NCBI RefSeq assembly: GCF_902493135.1
Contig: NZ_CABUOD010000002.1
Span: 62,001 to 126,000, forward strand
Origin: an uncultured Parabacteroides sp.
GTDB taxonomy: Bacteria > Bacteroidota > Bacteroidia > Bacteroidales > Tannerellaceae
DNA: 64,000 nucleotides
Direction: 5' to 3'
The notes below the pieces were generated by a model. The model saw nothing but the letters and a program-made list of their open reading frames with translations, did not search any database and was not told where the DNA came from. The position numbers were made by a program, and so were the translations under genes. Positions 32,818 through 42,324 of the stretch are shown piece by piece (within the stretch, counting starts at the first letter, position 1; every line of letters begins with the position of its first letter).

Positions 32818-33603
32818 TTAAATTGCGTTATTACCTAAAACTTCTTCTAAAAACTCGAATGAAGACAAGATCCGGGGACCTTCGGGACGGATCGCGATAC
32901 AATGCTCGAAATGAGCCGAACACTTTCTGTCTTTCGTACGGACCGTCCAGCCGTCTTTCTCAAAAGCGACGTTCTTGCTTCCCATATTGATCATCGGCTC
33001 TATGCAGATACACATACCGCTGCGCAACAAGGGACCGCAACCGGGACGCCCGTAATTGGGGACTTCCGGCTCTTCGTGCATCTTACGTCCGATACCGTGA
33101 CCGACCAGTTCCCTGACAACAGAGTAACCTTTCGATTCGCAATACGACTGTACGGCATGACTGATGTCTCCGAGGCGTTTGCCTTCGATGGCATGCTGGA
33201 TTCCCAGGTAAAGTGATTCTTTTGTCGTCTTCAACAAGGCTTTCACTTTGAGATCGACTTCGCCCACACAAAAAGTATAAGCCGAGTCGCCGACAAAACC
33301 ATTCAACACCGTACCGCAGTCGACAGATATGATATCTCCCTCTTTCAGTATTGTCTTCGAAGAAGGAATACCATGTACAACCTGTTCATTCACGGAAGCA
33401 CATATGGAATTAGGAAAACCTCCGTATCCCAAAAACGCCGGAACCGCACCATTATCTCTAATGAATTCCTCGGCAATCTTGTCGAGTTGAAGCGTATTGA
33501 CACCGGGGGCGATATGTTTGGCCAATTCGCCAAGCGTCTTGCCCACCAGTTGATTCGCCGCACGCATCAACTCAATTTCTTCATCTGTTTTTAAATAGAT
33601 CAT
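32818..33603 (-). CDS. map: Methionine aminopeptidase, type I
   Basis: A 261-residue metal-dependent peptidase removing N-terminal methionine. Metal ligands are the two aspartates in DCGTVLNGFVGDSAYTF, the histidine in GHGIGRKMHEEP, and the glutamates in CICIEPMIN and AHFEHCIAI. It follows secY on the minus strand. Confidence 0.97.
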   Translation of the reverse strand: MIYLKTDEEIELMRAANQLVGKTLGELAKHIAPGVNTLQLDKIAEEFIRDNGAVPAFLGYGGFPNSICASVNEQVVHGIPSSKTILKEGDIISVDCGTVLNGFVGDSAYTFCVGEVDLKVKALLKTTKESLYLGIQHAIEGKRLGDISHAVQSYCESKGYSVVRELVGHGIGRKMHEEPEVPNYGRPGCGPLLRSGMCICIEPMINMGSKNVAFEKDGWTVRTKDRKCSAHFEHCIAIRPEGPRILSSFEFLEEVLGNNAI

Positions 33604-33608
33604 TCTAA

Positions 33609-34949
33609 TTAATAAGCGCCAGCTGCGCCTGCACGACCTTTAATTCTTCCTGACTTCAACAAACCGTCATAATGACGCATCAGCAAATGACTTTCTACTT
33701 GCTGCAGTGTATCCAACACCACACCAACCAGGATCAACAAAGATGTTCCGCCAAAGAACTGGGAGAACGCCATACTTACACCGGCGATCCGGGCAAAAGC
33801 AGGCATGATAGCCACTAATGCGAGGAAGAATGCTCCCGGCAAAGTAATACGGTCCATGATGGTATCCAAATAATCCTTGGTACTCTTTCCCGGCTTAACA
33901 CCCGGAATGAACCCGTTGTTTCTCTTCAGATCATCCGACATCTGAGTGGGATTGATCGTGATAGCTGTATAGAAATATGTAAACAAGATAATCAGTACAG
34001 CAAATACGAAGTTGTACCAAAATCCGGTATTGTCCATAAACGCAGCTACGAAACCAGACTGTTCGCCTGTGCTTGAGAAACCAACAATTGAAATGGGAAT
34101 AAACATGATTGCCTGGGCAAAGATGATGGGCATCACGTTCGCTGCATTCACCTTAAGAGGGATGTACTGGCGGGCACCACCATATTGTTTATTTCCAATG
34201 ATCCGTTTTGCATACTGTACGGGCACCTTGCGAGTACCTTGTACCAACAGGATAGCACCTGCGATAACCAGCAAAAGGAACAACATTTCAAACAAGAACA
34301 TAACCAGACCACCGGTTTTCTCACTTGTTCTTGAAATAAATTCTTCGAACAAAGAGTGCGGCAGACGGGCTATAATACCAACTAAAATGATAAATGAAAT
34401 ACCATTTCCAACACCTTTATCTGTAATTCTTTCACCAAGCCATAAGATAAACATACTTCCAGCAGCTAAAATAACTGTAGAAGAAATAGTGAACCATATG
34501 CCTGCAGGCAGAGCTGCTCCGGCGGCTTTCAGCTGTACACTTAAGTTAACAAGATACGTCGGACCCTGGAACAGAAGGATCATGACTGTCAGATAACGGG
34601 TCCACTGGTTGATCTTACGACGACCACTCTCACCTTCTCTCTGCAATTTCTGGAAAGAAGGAACTGCAATTGCCATCAACTGCATTACAATGGAAGCGGA
34701 GATATACGGCATAATCCCTAATGCAAAAATAGAAGCATTAGAGAAAGCACCACCAGAGAACATATCCAACAACGCCAGCAATCCGCCTCTTGTCTGTTCC
34801 TGCAAAGCGGTCAACGCTTTAGGATCAATACCCGGAAGAACGACATACGTACCGAAACGGTATATAGCCACCAATAAAAGAGTGGTGAGGATCCGATTTC
34901 TCAGATCCTCAATCTTCCAGATATTCTTTATTGTTTCAACTGCTCTCAT
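33609..34949 (-). CDS. secY: Preprotein translocase subunit SecY
   Basis: A 446-residue inner-membrane channel with ten helices. Key sequences are TRGGLLALLDMFSGGAFSNASIFALGIMPYISASIVMQLM (plug region) and NPTQMSDDLKRNNGFIPGVKPGKSTKDYL (loop). Downstream of rplO; the gene is 5 bp from map. Confidence 0.98.
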   Translation of the reverse strand: MRAVETIKNIWKIEDLRNRILTTLLLVAIYRFGTYVVLPGIDPKALTALQEQTRGGLLALLDMFSGGAFSNASIFALGIMPYISASIVMQLMAIAVPSFQKLQREGESGRRKINQWTRYLTVMILLFQGPTYLVNLSVQLKAAGAALPAGIWFTISSTVILAAGSMFILWLGERITDKGVGNGISFIILVGIIARLPHSLFEEFISRTSEKTGGLVMFLFEMLFLLLVIAGAILLVQGTRKVPVQYAKRIIGNKQYGGARQYIPLKVNAANVMPIIFAQAIMFIPISIVGFSSTGEQSGFVAAFMDNTGFWYNFVFAVLIILFTYFYTAITINPTQMSDDLKRNNGFIPGVKPGKSTKDYLDTIMDRITLPGAFFLALVAIMPAFARIAGVSMAFSQFFGGTSLLILVGVVLDTLQQVESHLLMRHYDGLLKSGRIKGRAGAAGAY

Positions 34950-34952
34950 AAC

Positions 34953-35399
34953 TTAGAGTTTAACAACAGTTCCACCTACTGCCTGGATAGCAGCTTCAGC
35001 ACTCTTAGAGAAAGCGTGAGCTTCCACCTCAAGTTTAGCTGTCAAGTTGCCTTTAGCAAGAATCTTAACCAACTGGGAAGAGGAAATGAAACCAGCTTCG
35101 ATCAGTTCGTTGATGCCAATCTTTGTGATCTGCAAAGCATCAGCCATTCCTTGTAATGTAGAAAGGTTGATAGCTTTATATTCAACGCGGTTAATATTCT
35201 TGAAACCAAATTTAGGTAAGCGTCTCTGTATAGGCATCTGACCACCTTCGAAACCGATTTTCTGCTTGTAACCGGATCTTGATTTCGCACCTTTATGACC
35301 TCTTGTTGAAGTTCCTCCTAATCCTGAACCCGGACCACGGCCGATTCTTTTTCTGGTCTTGGTAGATCCTTCAGCAGGTTTTAAATTTGATAAATTCAT
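34953..35399 (-). CDS. rplO: 50S ribosomal protein L15
   Basis: A 148-residue L15 starting MNLSNLKPAEGSTKTRKRIGRGPGSG. ATG 35399 is chosen over an upstream in-frame ATG (35420), which lacks the family N-terminus. It links the peptidyl-transferase area with the 23S core. Confidence 0.97.
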   Translation of the reverse strand: MNLSNLKPAEGSTKTRKRIGRGPGSGLGGTSTRGHKGAKSRSGYKQKIGFEGGQMPIQRRLPKFGFKNINRVEYKAINLSTLQGMADALQITKIGINELIEAGFISSSQLVKILAKGNLTAKLEVEAHAFSKSAEAAIQAVGGTVVKL

Positions 35400-35426
35400 A
35401 TCGTATAATTTATTTTTCAACCGTTA

Positions 35427-35603
35427 TTACTTTACTACTGAAACCAAATGTTTCACTTTCTCAACCATACCCAGAATAGCCGGAGTAGCTTCATGTTCTA
35501 CTACCTGGTTCATTTTCTTCAGACCCAGTGCATCAAGAGTTCTCTTTTGGTCTTTCGGGCATTTAATTCTACTTTTTGTCTGCTTAACTTTGATAGTTGC
35601 CAT
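35427..35603 (-). CDS. rpmD: 50S ribosomal protein L30
   Basis: A 58-residue protein (MATIKVKQTKSRIKCPKDQKRTLDALGLKKMNQVVEH) from ATG 35603 to TAA 35427. Correctly placed between rpsE and rplO. Confidence 0.96.
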   Translation of the reverse strand: MATIKVKQTKSRIKCPKDQKRTLDALGLKKMNQVVEHEATPAILGMVEKVKHLVSVVK

Positions 35604-35622
35604 AACTTATTATCCTCCCTAA

Positions 35623-36141
35623 TTAACCTCTGAATACTTTTTCTACTGCAACACCTCTGTTCTGAGCAACCATCAACGGGCTTCTTAACTCACTCAAAGC
35701 GGCAATAGTTGCCTTTACCAAGTTGTGAGGGTTAGAAGAACCTTTTGACTTAGCCAAAACGTCTGTGATACCTACACTTTCCAATACGGCACGCATAGCA
35801 CCACCGGCTTTGACACCGGTACCGTGAGAAGCCGGCTTGATCAGCACCTGAGCGCCACCGAACTTAGCCAACTGTTCGTGAGGAATAGTTCCTTTGTGAA
35901 CAGGGACCTTGATCAGGTTTTTCTTTGCAGCTTCAACACCTTTTGCGATAGCTGTCGTTACTTCACCGGCTTTACCCAAGCCCCAGCCAACGATGCCGTC
36001 TTCGTTTCCTACTACGACAATAGCAGCAAAACTGAATGTACGTCCACCCTTGGTTACTTTAGTTACGCGGTTGATTGCAACCAAACGGTCCTTCAACTCT
36101 ATGTCGTTGGTCGACTTAACTCTATTATTAACTCCTGCCAT
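35623..36141 (-). CDS. rpsE: 30S ribosomal protein S5
   Basis: A 172-residue S5 (MAGVNNRVKSTNDIELKDRLVAINRV, GWGLGKAGEVTTAIAKGVEAAKKN, PASHGTGVKAGGAMRAVLE). ATG 36141 is preferred; another in-frame ATG at 36147 overlaps the rplR stop (TAATG) and may be used for coupling. Confidence 0.97.
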   Translation of the reverse strand: MAGVNNRVKSTNDIELKDRLVAINRVTKVTKGGRTFSFAAIVVVGNEDGIVGWGLGKAGEVTTAIAKGVEAAKKNLIKVPVHKGTIPHEQLAKFGGAQVLIKPASHGTGVKAGGAMRAVLESVGITDVLAKSKGSSNPHNLVKATIAALSELRSPLMVAQNRGVAVEKVFRG

Positions 36142-36146
36142 CTTCA

Positions 36147-36491
36147 TTAAAATTTAAGGCCGCCGTTACGTGCAGCATCAGCTAATTCTTTAATTCTCCC
36201 GTGATACAGGTAACCGTTACGGTCGAAAACTACAGCCTGTACACCAGCTTCCTGGGCAACTTTGGCGATCTGTTCTCCAACCTTGGCAGCAATCTCCTTC
36301 TTCGGAGCCTTCACATCCATCTTCAAGGAGGATGCGGCAGCCAGAGTCTTACCTGTAGTATCATCTATAACCTGTGCATAGATTTGCTTATTGCTTCTAA
36401 ACACAGTCAGGCGCGGACGTTCAGGAGTTCCTGAGATCTTACCGCGTACACCTGCTTTTATCTTTAATCTTCTTTCTTCCTTCGTTGTCAT
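36147..36491 (-). CDS. rplR: 50S ribosomal protein L18
   Basis: A 114-residue L18 (RPRLTVFRSNKQIYAQVIDDTTGKTLAAASS) that binds 5S rRNA together with L5. Its stop overlaps the first ATG of rpsE. Confidence 0.97.
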   Translation of the reverse strand: MTTKEERRLKIKAGVRGKISGTPERPRLTVFRSNKQIYAQVIDDTTGKTLAAASSLKMDVKAPKKEIAAKVGEQIAKVAQEAGVQAVVFDRNGYLYHGRIKELADAARNGGLKF

Positions 36492-36512
36492 GATAATTTC
36501 AGTTTACGTAGA

Positions 36513-37064
36513 TTACTTACCTGCTGATTTACCAGACTTTCTGCGAATTTCTTCACCCACGAACTTGATACCCTTACCTTTATACGGTTCCGGCATTCTG
36601 AATGAACGAATCTTAGCACAAATCTGTCCCAGTAATTGTTTATCAGCCGATTCAAGGATAATAAGAGGATTTTTATTTCTCTCTGCCTTTGTTTCAACTT
36701 TCACTTCTTTAGGCAACTGCATGTAGATGTTGTGAGTATAACCTAAAGAAAGATCTAACAGCTGACCTGTATTTGTCACACGGTAACCGACACCGACAAG
36801 TTCCAGTTCTTTTTTGTATCCTTCTGAACAACCGATCACCATGTTGTTGATCAGCGAACGATACAAACCGTGCAGCGCACGATGGTTCTTTTCGTCTGTC
36901 GGACGTGTCAGATGAATGATTCCATCTTCCAAAGTCACATTAATATCAGGATTCACAGCCTGAGTCATTTCACCTTTGGGACCTTTTACAGTCACTACAT
37001 TATCCTTAATGGTAACCGTAACACCGGCCGGTACATGAATTGGTAATTTTCCTATTCTTGACAT
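36513..37064 (-). CDS. rplF: 50S ribosomal protein L6
   Basis: A 183-residue L6 with two related alpha/beta domains; GVGYRVTNTGQLLDLSLGYTH and the C-terminal PEPYKGKGIKFVGEEIRRKSGKSAGK are diagnostic. Confidence 0.98.
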   Translation of the reverse strand: MSRIGKLPIHVPAGVTVTIKDNVVTVKGPKGEMTQAVNPDINVTLEDGIIHLTRPTDEKNHRALHGLYRSLINNMVIGCSEGYKKELELVGVGYRVTNTGQLLDLSLGYTHNIYMQLPKEVKVETKAERNKNPLIILESADKQLLGQICAKIRSFRMPEPYKGKGIKFVGEEIRRKSGKSAGK

Positions 37065-37080
37065 TCTTCTTTCCTCCTAA

Positions 37081-37476
37081 TTAATAAACATAACATAATA
37101 CTTCACCACCGATCTTCAGATCACGGGCTTCTTTGTCTGTCATCACACCTTTGGAAGTAGAAAGAACGGCAATGCCTAAACCATTCAATACTCTCGGCAT
37201 TTCCTTGTAACCAGTGTACTTACGCAAACCAGGGGTAGAAACTCTCTCAAGTTTCTTGATTGCATTTACTTTGTTTACCAAGTCATACTTCAAGGCAATC
37301 TTAATTGTACCCTGAGGACCATCTTCTACAAACTTAAAATTAAGAATGTAACCCTTGTCGAAAAGGATCTTAGTGATCTCTTTCTTTAAATTTGACGCCG
37401 GCACTTCAACAACTCTGTGCTTCGCTTTGATCGCGTTACGCAATCTTGTCAAATAATCTGCAATAGGATCTGTCAT
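37081..37476 (-). CDS. rpsH: 30S ribosomal protein S8
   Basis: A 131-residue S8 (MTDPIADYLTRLRNAIKAKHRVVEVP and the tail GIAVLSTSKGVMTDKEARDLKIGGEVLCYVY). In many bacteria S8 represses the spc operon by mimicking its 16S site. Confidence 0.98.
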   Translation of the reverse strand: MTDPIADYLTRLRNAIKAKHRVVEVPASNLKKEITKILFDKGYILNFKFVEDGPQGTIKIALKYDLVNKVNAIKKLERVSTPGLRKYTGYKEMPRVLNGLGIAVLSTSKGVMTDKEARDLKIGGEVLCYVY

Positions 37477-37533
37477 ATATAAATGAATTAAATTGATCCG
37501 GCCACCCGGACAATATTTAAATTAAAAAAACTC

Positions 37534-37803
37534 TTACCAACTTGCTTTCTTTACACCCGGGATTAAACCATGAGATGCCATTTCACGCAGTTGAATACGA
37601 GAAATACCGAACTGGCGTACATAGCCTTTCGGACGACCTGTAATTTTGCAACGATTGTGCAAACGTACAGGAGAAGCATTTTTAGGTAAAGCCTGTAAAG
37701 CTTCATAGTCACCTGCTGCTTTCAATTCTGCTCTTTTAGCAGCATATTTAGCTACGAGCTTTGCTCTTTTCACCTCACGGGCTTTCATTGATTCCTTTGC
37801 CAT
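37534..37803 (-). CDS. rpsN: 30S ribosomal protein S14
   Basis: An 89-residue S14 of the long, zinc-independent type: it has no CxxC pairs and carries NRCKITGRPKGYVRQFGISRIQLREMA. Confidence 0.97.
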   Translation of the reverse strand: MAKESMKAREVKRAKLVAKYAAKRAELKAAGDYEALQALPKNASPVRLHNRCKITGRPKGYVRQFGISRIQLREMASHGLIPGVKKASW

Positions 37804-37809
37804 AACTAC

Positions 37810-38367
37810 TTAGTCTTTTTTTGCATTTTTAAAAGGCAACCCAAATTCTCTCAAGAGAGCATACCCTTCTTCGTCTGTTTTCGCAGAGGTCACAAAGGTA
37901 ATATTCATTCCCAATATTTTGGTAATATTATCGATATTTATTTCAGGGAAAATGATTTGTTCCTGAATTCCGAGGGTATAATTGCCTCTTCCGTCCAGTT
38001 TGCTTTCGATTCCCTTGAAGTCACGAATACGAGGAAGAGCGACGCGAACGAGTCTTTCCAGGAATTCGTACATCTGTTCACGACGTAATGTCACCATTAC
38101 ACCGATCGGCATTTTCTTACGCAACTTGAAGTTTGAGATATCCTTCTTTGAAACTGTCGCAACAGCCTTCTGGCCAGTGATTGCAGACAATTCGCTGATA
38201 GCGATATCGATAATCTTCTTATCAGCAGCAGCCATACCCAAACCTTGATTGATAACAATCTTCTTCAGTACGGGAACCTGCATTACGGTTGTATAACCGA
38301 ACTCTTTCGTCAAAGCAGGAACAATTCTGTCCTGATATTCTTTCTTAAGACTGGCAGTATTGCTCAT
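37810..38367 (-). CDS. rplE: 50S ribosomal protein L5
   Basis: A 185-residue L5 (KIVINQGLGMAAADKKIIDIAISEL, ISNFKLRKKMPIGVMVTLRREQMYEFLERL), the main 5S rRNA-binding protein of the central protuberance. Its ATG overlaps the end of rplX. Confidence 0.98.
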   Translation of the reverse strand: MSNTASLKKEYQDRIVPALTKEFGYTTVMQVPVLKKIVINQGLGMAAADKKIIDIAISELSAITGQKAVATVSKKDISNFKLRKKMPIGVMVTLRREQMYEFLERLVRVALPRIRDFKGIESKLDGRGNYTLGIQEQIIFPEINIDNITKILGMNITFVTSAKTDEEGYALLREFGLPFKNAKKD

Positions 38368-38687
38368 TACTTAATTTCCTCCCCTGATTTTTTAGAATAA
38401 CGCACTAAAGCACCTTTTTCGTCTAACTTACGACCGATACGTGTCGGCTTACCGGATTTCGGGTCAACAACGTTCAGGTTAGAAATATGAACAGGAGCTT
38501 CTTTCTTTTCAATACCTCCTTGAGGATTCTTTGCATTAGGCTTAGTATGCTTCGATACCATATTAATACCTTCTACAATGGCACGGTTGTCTTTTACGAG
38601 TACTTCCAAAACACGACCTGTCTTACCTTTGTCTTCGCCGGCATTAACAAAAACTATATCGCCTTTTTTGATATGTAATTTGCTCAT
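38367..38687 (-). CDS. rplX: 50S ribosomal protein L24
   Basis: A 106-residue L24 (MSKLHIKKGDIVFVNAGEDKGKTGRVLEV, the KOW motif). Start 38687 is chosen; longer in-frame ATG at 38735 gives an unrelated extension. L24 initiates large-subunit assembly. Confidence 0.97.
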   Translation of the reverse strand: MSKLHIKKGDIVFVNAGEDKGKTGRVLEVLVKDNRAIVEGINMVSKHTKPNAKNPQGGIEKKEAPVHISNLNVVDPKSGKPTRIGRKLDEKGALVRYSKKSGEEIK

Positions 38688-38706
38688 TACTTTAAGTTTT
38701 ACAAAA

Positions 38707-39072
38707 TTAAAGCACTTCTGGTGCAAGTGAAACAATTTTCATGTTTGTTGCACGAAGTTCTCTGGCAACCGGACCAAAGATACGGCTTCCACGAATATCA
38801 CCACCGGCATTCAACAACACGCAAGCGTTATCATCGAAACGGATGTATGAACCATCCGGGCGGCGAATCTCTTTTTTAGTGCGAACAATGATAGCCTTAG
38901 AAACAGCACCCTTCTTCACATCACTCGACGGGATTACACTCTTGATTGCTACTACGATTACATCCCCGACAGTGGCGTAACGTTTTCTTGTACCGCCCAA
39001 AACGCGAATACACAACGCTTCTTTTGCACCACTGTTATCTGCTACTACTAGTCTTGATTCTTGTTGTATCAT
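38707..39072 (-). CDS. rplN: 50S ribosomal protein L14
   Basis: A 121-residue L14 (MIQQESRLVVADNSGAKEALCIRVLGG, FDDNACVLLNAGGDIRGSRIFGPVARELR), which binds 23S rRNA and L19 at the subunit interface. Confidence 0.98.
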   Translation of the reverse strand: MIQQESRLVVADNSGAKEALCIRVLGGTRKRYATVGDVIVVAIKSVIPSSDVKKGAVSKAIIVRTKKEIRRPDGSYIRFDDNACVLLNAGGDIRGSRIFGPVARELRATNMKIVSLAPEVL

Positions 39073-39073
39073 G

Positions 39074-39331
39074 TTACTTAGCCCTTTCGATTATTTGAAC
39101 TAATCTCCATCTTTTTGTTTTGCTCAAAGGACGAGTTTCCATAATCTTTACAGTATCACCGATACCGCATTCATTCTTTTCGTCATGAGCATGATATTTC
39201 TTCGTCTTACTAACGAACTTTCCATAAATGGGGTGTTTTTCCTTCCATTTAATAGCAACTGTGATGCTCTTGTCCATCTTGTTGCTGGTAACCACGCCCG
39301 TTCTTTCTTTTCTTAAATTTCTAGTTTCCAT
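39074..39331 (-). CDS. rpsQ: 30S ribosomal protein S17
   Basis: An 85-residue S17 (ETRNLRKERTGVVTSNKMDKSITV). The ATG at 39331 is chosen; the frame also opens at a TTG (39340) directly after the rpmC stop. Confidence 0.97.
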   Translation of the reverse strand: METRNLRKERTGVVTSNKMDKSITVAIKWKEKHPIYGKFVSKTKKYHAHDEKNECGIGDTVKIMETRPLSKTKRWRLVQIIERAK

Positions 39332-39340
39332 CAGGCTCAA

Positions 39341-39538
39341 TTATTTGTTGTTAAGTTCTCTCTGGCGCAATTCTGTTCTCATGCGCGCAATCATCCTGCG
39401 TTGTTGTTTAATCTGAGCAGGGTTTTCACTCGGAGAAATGCTGTGGTTGATTACTTTCTGATCGTAAGCAGCCACTTCAGCATCAATTCTTTCTATTAAC
39501 TCCTTCGTGCTTAATTCTCTAATTTCTGCAATCTTCAT
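39341..39538 (-). CDS. rpmC: 50S ribosomal protein L29
   Basis: A 65-residue helical-hairpin protein (MKIAEIRELSTKELIERIDAEV, MIARMRTELRQRELN) at the exit tunnel, next to L23. Confidence 0.97.
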   Translation of the reverse strand: MKIAEIRELSTKELIERIDAEVAAYDQKVINHSISPSENPAQIKQQRRMIARMRTELRQRELNNK

Positions 39539-39544
39539 AACAAA

Positions 39545-39979
39545 TTACGCATTTTGATTAGCCATATCATAATCACGTCTCACAACAAACTTTGTTGTTA
39601 CCGGAAGCTTTTGTGCTGCTAAGCGCAAAGCTTCTTTAGCAATATCAAAAGGAACCCCTTCGATTTCGAAAATCAAACGACCTGGAGTAACAGGCGCAAC
39701 AAATCCTTCGGGATTACCTTTACCTTTACCCATACGTACTTCAGCAGGCTTCTTTGTGATGGGTTTGTCCGGGAAAATACGAACCCAAACCTGACCCTGA
39801 CGTTGCATATAACGAGTTACCGCGATACGAGCAGCTTCGATCTGACGACCGGTAATCCATTTATTTTCTAACGCTTTTATACCAAACGAACCGAATGCCA
39901 GCTGGTTGCCACGCTGAGCTTCGCCCTTCATGCGACCTTTCTGCTGTCTTCTGAACTTGGTTTTCTTTGGTTGTAACAT
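39545..39979 (-). CDS. rplP: 50S ribosomal protein L16
   Basis: A 144-residue L16 (MLQPKKTKFRRQQKGRMKGEAQRG, KPITKKPAEVRMGKGKGNPEGFVAPV). It sits near the A site of the 50S subunit. Confidence 0.98.
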   Translation of the reverse strand: MLQPKKTKFRRQQKGRMKGEAQRGNQLAFGSFGIKALENKWITGRQIEAARIAVTRYMQRQGQVWVRIFPDKPITKKPAEVRMGKGKGNPEGFVAPVTPGRLIFEIEGVPFDIAKEALRLAAQKLPVTTKFVVRRDYDMANQNA

Positions 39980-39999
39980 CTCTTCTTAAATTCTAACGT

Positions 40000-40734
40000 T
40001 TAACGATTAGCTTTCTTTCTCTTGAAGTTCTTATCTCTGCTGCCGCCGGCATTCTCATTTCTACGACCTGAATCTTTAGTTGCAGCGAATGAAGGAGCAA
40101 GATCTCTCTTACCATAAACTTCACCACGGCAGATCCAAACCTTAACGCCGATCAAACCAACCTTCGTCAACGCTTCAGCCAAAGCATAATCAATATCTGC
40201 TCTGAATGTGTGCAACGGAGTTCTTCCTTCTTTATACATTTCTGAACGAGCCATTTCAGCGCCGTTCAAACGACCAGAGACTTGCACTTTAATACCTTCG
40301 GCACCCATTCTCATGGTAGAGGCGATAGCCATCTTGATAGCACGACGGTATGCAATTTTTCCTTCAAGCTGACGAGCAATATTGTTTGCAACGATAACAG
40401 CGTCCAATTCGGGTCTTTTTACCTCAAAGATGTTGATCTGAACCTCTTTGTCGGTAATTTTCTTCAACTCTTCTTTCAATTTATCAACTTCCTGACCACC
40501 TTTACCGATGATAATACCCGGACGTGATGTGCAAACTGTGATTGTAATCAACTTCAGCGTACGTTCGATAACGACGCGAGATACACTAGCCTTAGCAAGA
40601 CGAGCATTCAGGTATTTACGGATTTTGCTATCTTCCAGCAAAGTGTCTCCGTATTTTTTGCCGCCATACCAGTTGGAATCCCAACCACGGATGATTCCCA
40701 AACGATTACTAACCGGATTAACTTTTTGTCCCAT
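40000..40734 (-). CDS. rpsC: 30S ribosomal protein S3
   Basis: A 244-residue S3 (MGQKVNPVSNRLGIIRGWDSNWY, KH domain GRPGIIIGKGGQEVDKLK-like SRPGIIIGKGG, LIGVKVWICRGEVYGKRDLAPS). The C-terminal tail is basic. Confidence 0.98.
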   Translation of the reverse strand: MGQKVNPVSNRLGIIRGWDSNWYGGKKYGDTLLEDSKIRKYLNARLAKASVSRVVIERTLKLITITVCTSRPGIIIGKGGQEVDKLKEELKKITDKEVQINIFEVKRPELDAVIVANNIARQLEGKIAYRRAIKMAIASTMRMGAEGIKVQVSGRLNGAEMARSEMYKEGRTPLHTFRADIDYALAEALTKVGLIGVKVWICRGEVYGKRDLAPSFAATKDSGRRNENAGGSRDKNFKRKKANR

Positions 40735-40741
40735 CTACAAA

Positions 40742-41152
40742 TTAATTTTGACTATCGTTTTTACTAAGTGTATCAACAAACAGAGTTACGTGGTTCGAGC
40801 GTTTACGAATTCTGTAACCTCTTCCTTGAGGAGCCGGACGCATTCTCTTCAACGTAGTAGCGCAATCAACGCTGATTGAAGATACGCATAACTCTCCTGC
40901 TTCTGCTTTACGTTCATTTTTCTGTTCCCAGTTTGCGATTGCTGAACGAAGCAATTTTTCTACTCTTGCTGCAGCTTCCTTGTTAGAAAACTTCAAAACA
41001 CCAAGCGCACGGAATACTTCCATCCCGCGGATCATGTCTACAACGAGACGCATCTTGCGGGGAGAAGTCGGCACGTTCCGCAATTTAGCGAAGTACATGG
41101 TCTTCTGAGCTTCTTTTCTTACTTCAGCTGATATTCTTTTTCTAGCACCCAT
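40742..41152 (-). CDS. rplV: 50S ribosomal protein L22
   Basis: A 136-residue L22 (RNVPTSPRKMRLVVDMIRGMEVFRALGVL, then the beta-hairpin loop RPAPQGRGYRIRKRSNHV) that reaches into the peptide exit tunnel and sits by the erythromycin site. Confidence 0.97.
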   Translation of the reverse strand: MGARKRISAEVRKEAQKTMYFAKLRNVPTSPRKMRLVVDMIRGMEVFRALGVLKFSNKEAAARVEKLLRSAIANWEQKNERKAEAGELCVSSISVDCATTLKRMRPAPQGRGYRIRKRSNHVTLFVDTLSKNDSQN

Positions 41153-41201
41153 TTTATTGATTCTTTTTATTTTCAGATTCCTGAATTCCTGTTACTACCG
41201 A

Positions 41202-41471
41202 TTATTTTTTCTTGTTACCGGCGTGACCACGGAACGTACGAGTAGGAGAAAACTCTCCCAGTTTATGACCTACCATGTTCTCGGTTACAAAAACAGGAAT
41301 AAATTTATTTCCATTGTGAACTGCAATAGTATGGCCTACAAAGTCAGGCGAAATCATTGAAGCTCTTGCCCATGTCTTAACGACAGCCTTCTTTCCTGAC
41401 TCATTCATTGCCAAGACTTTCTTTTCAAGCTTTACATTAATATACGGGCCTTTTTTTAGCGAACGACTCAT
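41202..41471 (-). CDS. rpsS: 30S ribosomal protein S19
   Basis: An 89-residue S19 (MSRSLKKGPYINVKLEKKVLAM, SPDFVGHTIAVHNGNKFIPVFVTENMVGHKLGEF). It works with S13 at the head of the 30S subunit. Confidence 0.98.
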   Translation of the reverse strand: MSRSLKKGPYINVKLEKKVLAMNESGKKAVVKTWARASMISPDFVGHTIAVHNGNKFIPVFVTENMVGHKLGEFSPTRTFRGHAGNKKK

Positions 41472-41491
41472 AGTTTACTTAATTAATCAGA

Positions 41492-42316
41492 TTATTTCTT
41501 TCTTCTTTCAATAATATATTTTGAAGAATGCTTCTTCGGAGCTCTTGTCTTCAAGCCCTTAGCATATAAGCCATTGCGAGATCTAGGATGACCTCCGGAA
41601 GCACGACCTTCACCACCACCCATCGGGTGATCAACCGGGTTCATAACAACACCACGGTTGTGAGGACGACGACCTAACCATCTAGAGCGACCGGCTTTAC
41701 CTGATTTTTCAAGACCATGGTCTGAATTACCTACACTACCAATTGTAGCCTTACAAGCAGCAAGAATCTTTCTGGTTTCGCCAGAAGGCATCTTAATAAT
41801 TGCATAATCGCCTTCTTTCGAAGTCAACTGAGCAAAAGCACCGGCTGAACGTACTAACTTAGCACCCTGTCCCGGACGAAGCTCAATGTTGTGAATAATA
41901 GTACCAACGGGAATATTTGCCATAGGCAAAGTATTACCTACCTCAGGAGCGGCTTCGCTACCTGAAACCACTGTCTGGCCAACTTCCAATCCGTTCGGAG
42001 CGATGATATAGCTCTTTGCTCCGTCTGCGTAATACAACAGTGCGATACGAGATGTACGGTTAGGATCATACTCGATAGACTTGACTGTTGCAGGAATGCC
42101 ATCTTTGTTTCTCTTGAAATCGATAAATCTGTACTTCTGTTTGTGACCGCCACCAAGATAACGCATTGTCATCTTACCAGTGTTGTTACGACCACCTGTA
42201 CTCTTCTTACCTACTACAAGAGACTTTTCTGGTGTACTTGCAGTGATTTTATCAAATGCACCAATAACTTTGTGTCTCTGCCCCGGTGTTGTGGGCTTTA
42301 ATTTACGTATTCCCAT
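41492..42316 (-). CDS. rplB: 50S ribosomal protein L2
   Basis: A 274-residue L2 (MGIRKLKPTTPGQRHKVIG, KIMPSGETRKI-like IKMPSGETRKILA and the conserved NPVDHPMGGGEGRASGGHPRSRNG), essential for subunit association and peptidyl transfer. Confidence 0.98.
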   Translation of the reverse strand: MGIRKLKPTTPGQRHKVIGAFDKITASTPEKSLVVGKKSTGGRNNTGKMTMRYLGGGHKQKYRFIDFKRNKDGIPATVKSIEYDPNRTSRIALLYYADGAKSYIIAPNGLEVGQTVVSGSEAAPEVGNTLPMANIPVGTIIHNIELRPGQGAKLVRSAGAFAQLTSKEGDYAIIKMPSGETRKILAACKATIGSVGNSDHGLEKSGKAGRSRWLGRRPHNRGVVMNPVDHPMGGGEGRASGGHPRSRNGLYAKGLKTRAPKKHSSKYIIERRKK

Positions 42317-42324
42317 TTCTTTTT